Source of the DNA: Adenanthera pavonina
Taxonomy: Eukaryota; Streptophyta; Magnoliopsida; Fabales; Fabaceae
Direction: 5' to 3'
Assembly: GCA_026686845.1 (NCBI GenBank)
Contig: JAIVEN010000007.1
Location: 38,933,001 to 38,997,000, forward strand
DNA: 64,000 nt
Shown here: piece by piece, positions 61,710 through 64,000 of the stretch
How the letters are laid out: each line of letters opens with the position of its first letter
Numbering within the stretch: the stretch's first letter is position 1
The notes under the pieces: generated by a model
Database searches by the model: none
What the model saw: the letters and a program-made list of their open reading frames with translations, nothing else
Told to the model about the DNA's origin: nothing
Program-made: the position numbers and the translations under genes

Positions 61710-62640
61710 ATGCCTCCAAGATGCAGACCTGTACATGAAGTTGTGATTGAAGAGTTGAGAAATGGAGTCCAACTGCTTCAGGACCTTGTCAATGTCCAAC
61801 AAGCACAACTAGATGCACAAAGAGCTGAAGGTGGACAACAAGAGGCTAGAGGAGAAGGCTCCGATAGCAGTAGCTCCTCATCCATCGACACCTGACGTCC
61901 TCGAAGACCAATGGTCCGCTACAATGATATCAAAGTGGAGATTCCTGAATTTGAAGGAAAGTTGCAGCCAAATGAGTTCGTTGATTGGCTACAAACTATT
62001 GAGCGAGTCTTTGAATATAAGGAGGTGCCAGAAGATCAGAAAGTGAAGATTGTTGCCATCAAACTCAAGAAGCATGCCTCCATTTGGTGGGAAAACCTTA
62101 AGAAGAGGCATGAACGAGAAGGAAAAAGTAAGATCCGAACGTGGGACAAGATGCAATGCGAGCTCTGACGTAAGTTCCTTCCTGAACACTATTATCAAGA
62201 TAGTTTTCTTCAGTTACAAAATCTACTCCAAAAGTCTTTGTCTGTGGAAGAATATACCAAGGAATTTGAGAAGCTGATGATGGAGTGTGATATTTTAGAA
62301 AAAGAAGAGCAAATGATAGCCCAATATATTGGAGGGTTGAACACCAACATCGCCCATCCAGTTCAATTTCAATAGTATTGGACTTTAGACGATGTAATCC
62401 GTCTAGCCATACGTGTTGAGAAGCAGATTCCCCGAAGGTCCTCATTTCAACCTTCTCCCTCCGGAAGTTTTTCTAATACCCGCAATACTCAATTCCTGCA
62501 GCCCAGTTCTTCGAGCAAGCCTCCACCAAAAGTTACTAAGGAGTCTGGCTCTAAAGCACCTAAATGTTTTAAATGCCAAGGGTTTGGGCTCATCGCTGTA
62601 AACTGTCCCAACCGTAGGGTTGTCACCAATATTGAAGAAC
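61710..62640 (+). pseudogene. Ty3/gypsy-like gag region, broken
   Basis: A gag-like start at 61710 has a coiled-coil N-terminus. The frame shifts near 61890, then a retrotransposon gag core follows (IPEFEGKLQPNEFVDW, WWENLK), with stops at about 62166 and 62373. A zinc knuckle lies near 62567: CFKC is followed by the final Cys, but the His ligand position holds Leu (GFGLIAVNC). Domain order is normal for a Ty3/gypsy element, but this copy cannot make a functional gag. Confidence 0.8.
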
Positions 62641-64000
62641 AAGCTTATGAAGTACCTGAAGAAGTACAAGAGGAAGAGCTCATGTTTGATGAACCAGTGT
62701 ATGATGAAGAGTTCATTACTGTAGATCAAGGAGAATCGTTGGTGATTAGACGGAGTTTGCACACAGCGCCCACAAAAGAGGAGCCCTGGCTACGTCACAA
62801 CATTTTCTATACCCGTTACATGACCCAAGGGTAAGTTTGTGATGTCATTATTGACAATGGAAGTTGTGAGAATGTAGTTTCAAACTGCATGGTAGAAAAG
62901 TTGAAGCTGCCAACTCAGGATCACCCACATCCATATAGGCTACAGTGGCTCAACAAGGGAAGTGAGGTAAAAGTTACCAAGCGTTGCCTTGTTTCTTTTT
63001 CAATTGCCAGGAAGTATCATGATGAAGCCTGGTGTGATGTTGTGCCCATGGATGCTTGTCATCTACTTCTTGGAAGACCATGGCAATATGATCGTTGTGC
63101 TATGTACGATGGACATGCAAATACCTATTCTTTTGTAAAGGATGGGGTAAAGATCAAGTTAACTGCTGCCTAGTGAATACAGCAAAAAGGAGTCCAAGTC
63201 GCTAGTGTCTTTAGTTGCCAAACATCAGTTCAAAGTAACGAAAGCAGAAGTCCAGGCCATGGGATTCATTCTATTGTTTGAAGCAACTGAAGGATCCATT
63301 ATTCCTTTTGGAGTTGAACAGTTGCTAGCTGAGTTTACGGATATGATTTCAGAAGAGATTCCTCCAGGATTGCCGCCTATGCGAGACATCCAACATGCAA
63401 TGGACTTTGTTCCAGGAGCAGTGATTCTTAACAAGCCTGCTAACAGAATGAGTCCACAGGAACACGCTGAGGTTCAGTGACAAGTTGAAGAGTTGCTGAA
63501 GAAAGGATTGATTCGTGAAAGTGTCAGTCTGTGTGTTGTGCTTGTTCTTCTAGTACCTAAGAAGGATGGGAGTTGGAGAATGTGCATTGATTGTCGAGTA
63601 GTGAACAAGATCACCATCAAGTATCGGTTCCCGATACCCCGGCTTGATGACATGTTAGACCAATTACATGGTGCTGTTGTCTTTTCTAAGATTGACCTTT
63701 GTAGCAGATACCATCAAATCCGAATTCAATCGGGAGATGAGTGGAAGACTATCTTCAAAACAAGAGATGGACTTTATGAATGGACTGTGATGCCTTTCGG
63801 TTTGTCCAATGCTCCCAACACATTCATGCGTCTAATGAATCAGGTACTATGACTCTTTATGGGAAAGTTTTTTGTTGTTTACTTTGACGACATTCTTATT
63901 TACAGTAAAAATCAAGAGCAGCACTTAGAGCACTTACGGCAAGTCTTGCAAACTCTGCGAGAACAAAAACTTTATGCCAATCTAAAGAAGTGCACTTTCT
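62640..64000 (+). pseudogene. Ty3/gypsy-like pol region: protease and reverse transcriptase, cut by window end
   Basis: An aspartic-protease region (about 62830-63170) has DNGS where a DSG or DTG type site is expected, and HLLLGRPW downstream. A spacer leads to reverse transcriptase from about 63310, with the VPKKDGSWRMC region, FSKIDL, MPFGLSNAP and the catalytic YFDD motif at about 63883. Stops interrupt the frame at about 62833, 63172, 63478 and 63850. RNase H, integrase and the right LTR would lie beyond the window. The element runs in the same direction as the host VAP4-type gene and occupies its fourth intron if the gene resumes to the right. Confidence 0.88.

Noticed and set aside
1..64000. 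tRNA, rRNA or microRNA genes
   Set aside because: None was recognised by eye; the fold-back hairpins are repeat-derived and lack the short imperfect stem of a microRNA precursor. A covariance-model scan would be decisive.

Overview
The window is nuclear DNA from a core eudicot, probably a woody species. It is AT-rich and has large AT-rich intergenic spaces. Its genes are split by GT..AG introns and encode plant families: a GT14 glucuronosyltransferase-like protein, DUF3774 wound-responsive small proteins, a VAP4-type MSP protein and a small plant mitochondrial protein. I suspect a Sapindales-like genome (citrus, mango or pistachio relatives) from general resemblance only. No bacterial, organellar, tRNA, rRNA or CRISPR feature was seen.

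Layout. 1-860: decayed LINE ORF1 and the likely end of a hAT-type element. 3074-5149: four-exon GT14 glycosyltransferase gene. 7359-9246: two-exon gene for a membrane-anchored, charged coiled-coil protein. 9556-10108: Tourist-like MITE. 14972-15440: decayed exon of an unrecognised serine-rich gene. 15754-20054: nearly complete PIF/Harbinger element (PIF-1) with 12-bp inverted ends, TAA target duplication, an open transposase and a Myb/SANT-like partner. About 21860-25130: second, decayed PIF/Harbinger element (PIF-2), which abuts a truncated fold-back element made of 22-bp repeats (25131-26120). 26583-28599: four-exon minus-strand gene for a 100-residue mitochondrial membrane protein, possibly a respiratory complex I accessory subunit. 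31651-57110: three intact single-exon DUF3774 genes and one broken relic, all on the plus strand, pushed apart by a 2.2-kb solo LTR (34995-37178), a complete fold-back element (39365-40618), a third PIF/Harbinger element of about 7 kb (PIF-3, 41534-48526), another MITE and a 6-kb Mutator-like element (50272-56234). 59109-60579: first four exons of a VAP4-type gene. Its next intron appears to hold a Ty3/gypsy-like retrotransposon that runs off the right edge.

The DUF3774 copies are the only local gene family. Three share a promoter motif, which suggests common stress or wound control. The other host genes have no evident functional link to each other. The transposable elements are mutually informative: three PIF/Harbinger lineages each retain the transposase plus Myb-like gene pair, MITEs with matching ends sit nearby, and most premature stops in the decayed coding regions look like single C-to-T changes, as expected after long cytosine methylation. 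Intron boundaries below were deduced from GT..AG sites and reading phase, without transcript data.
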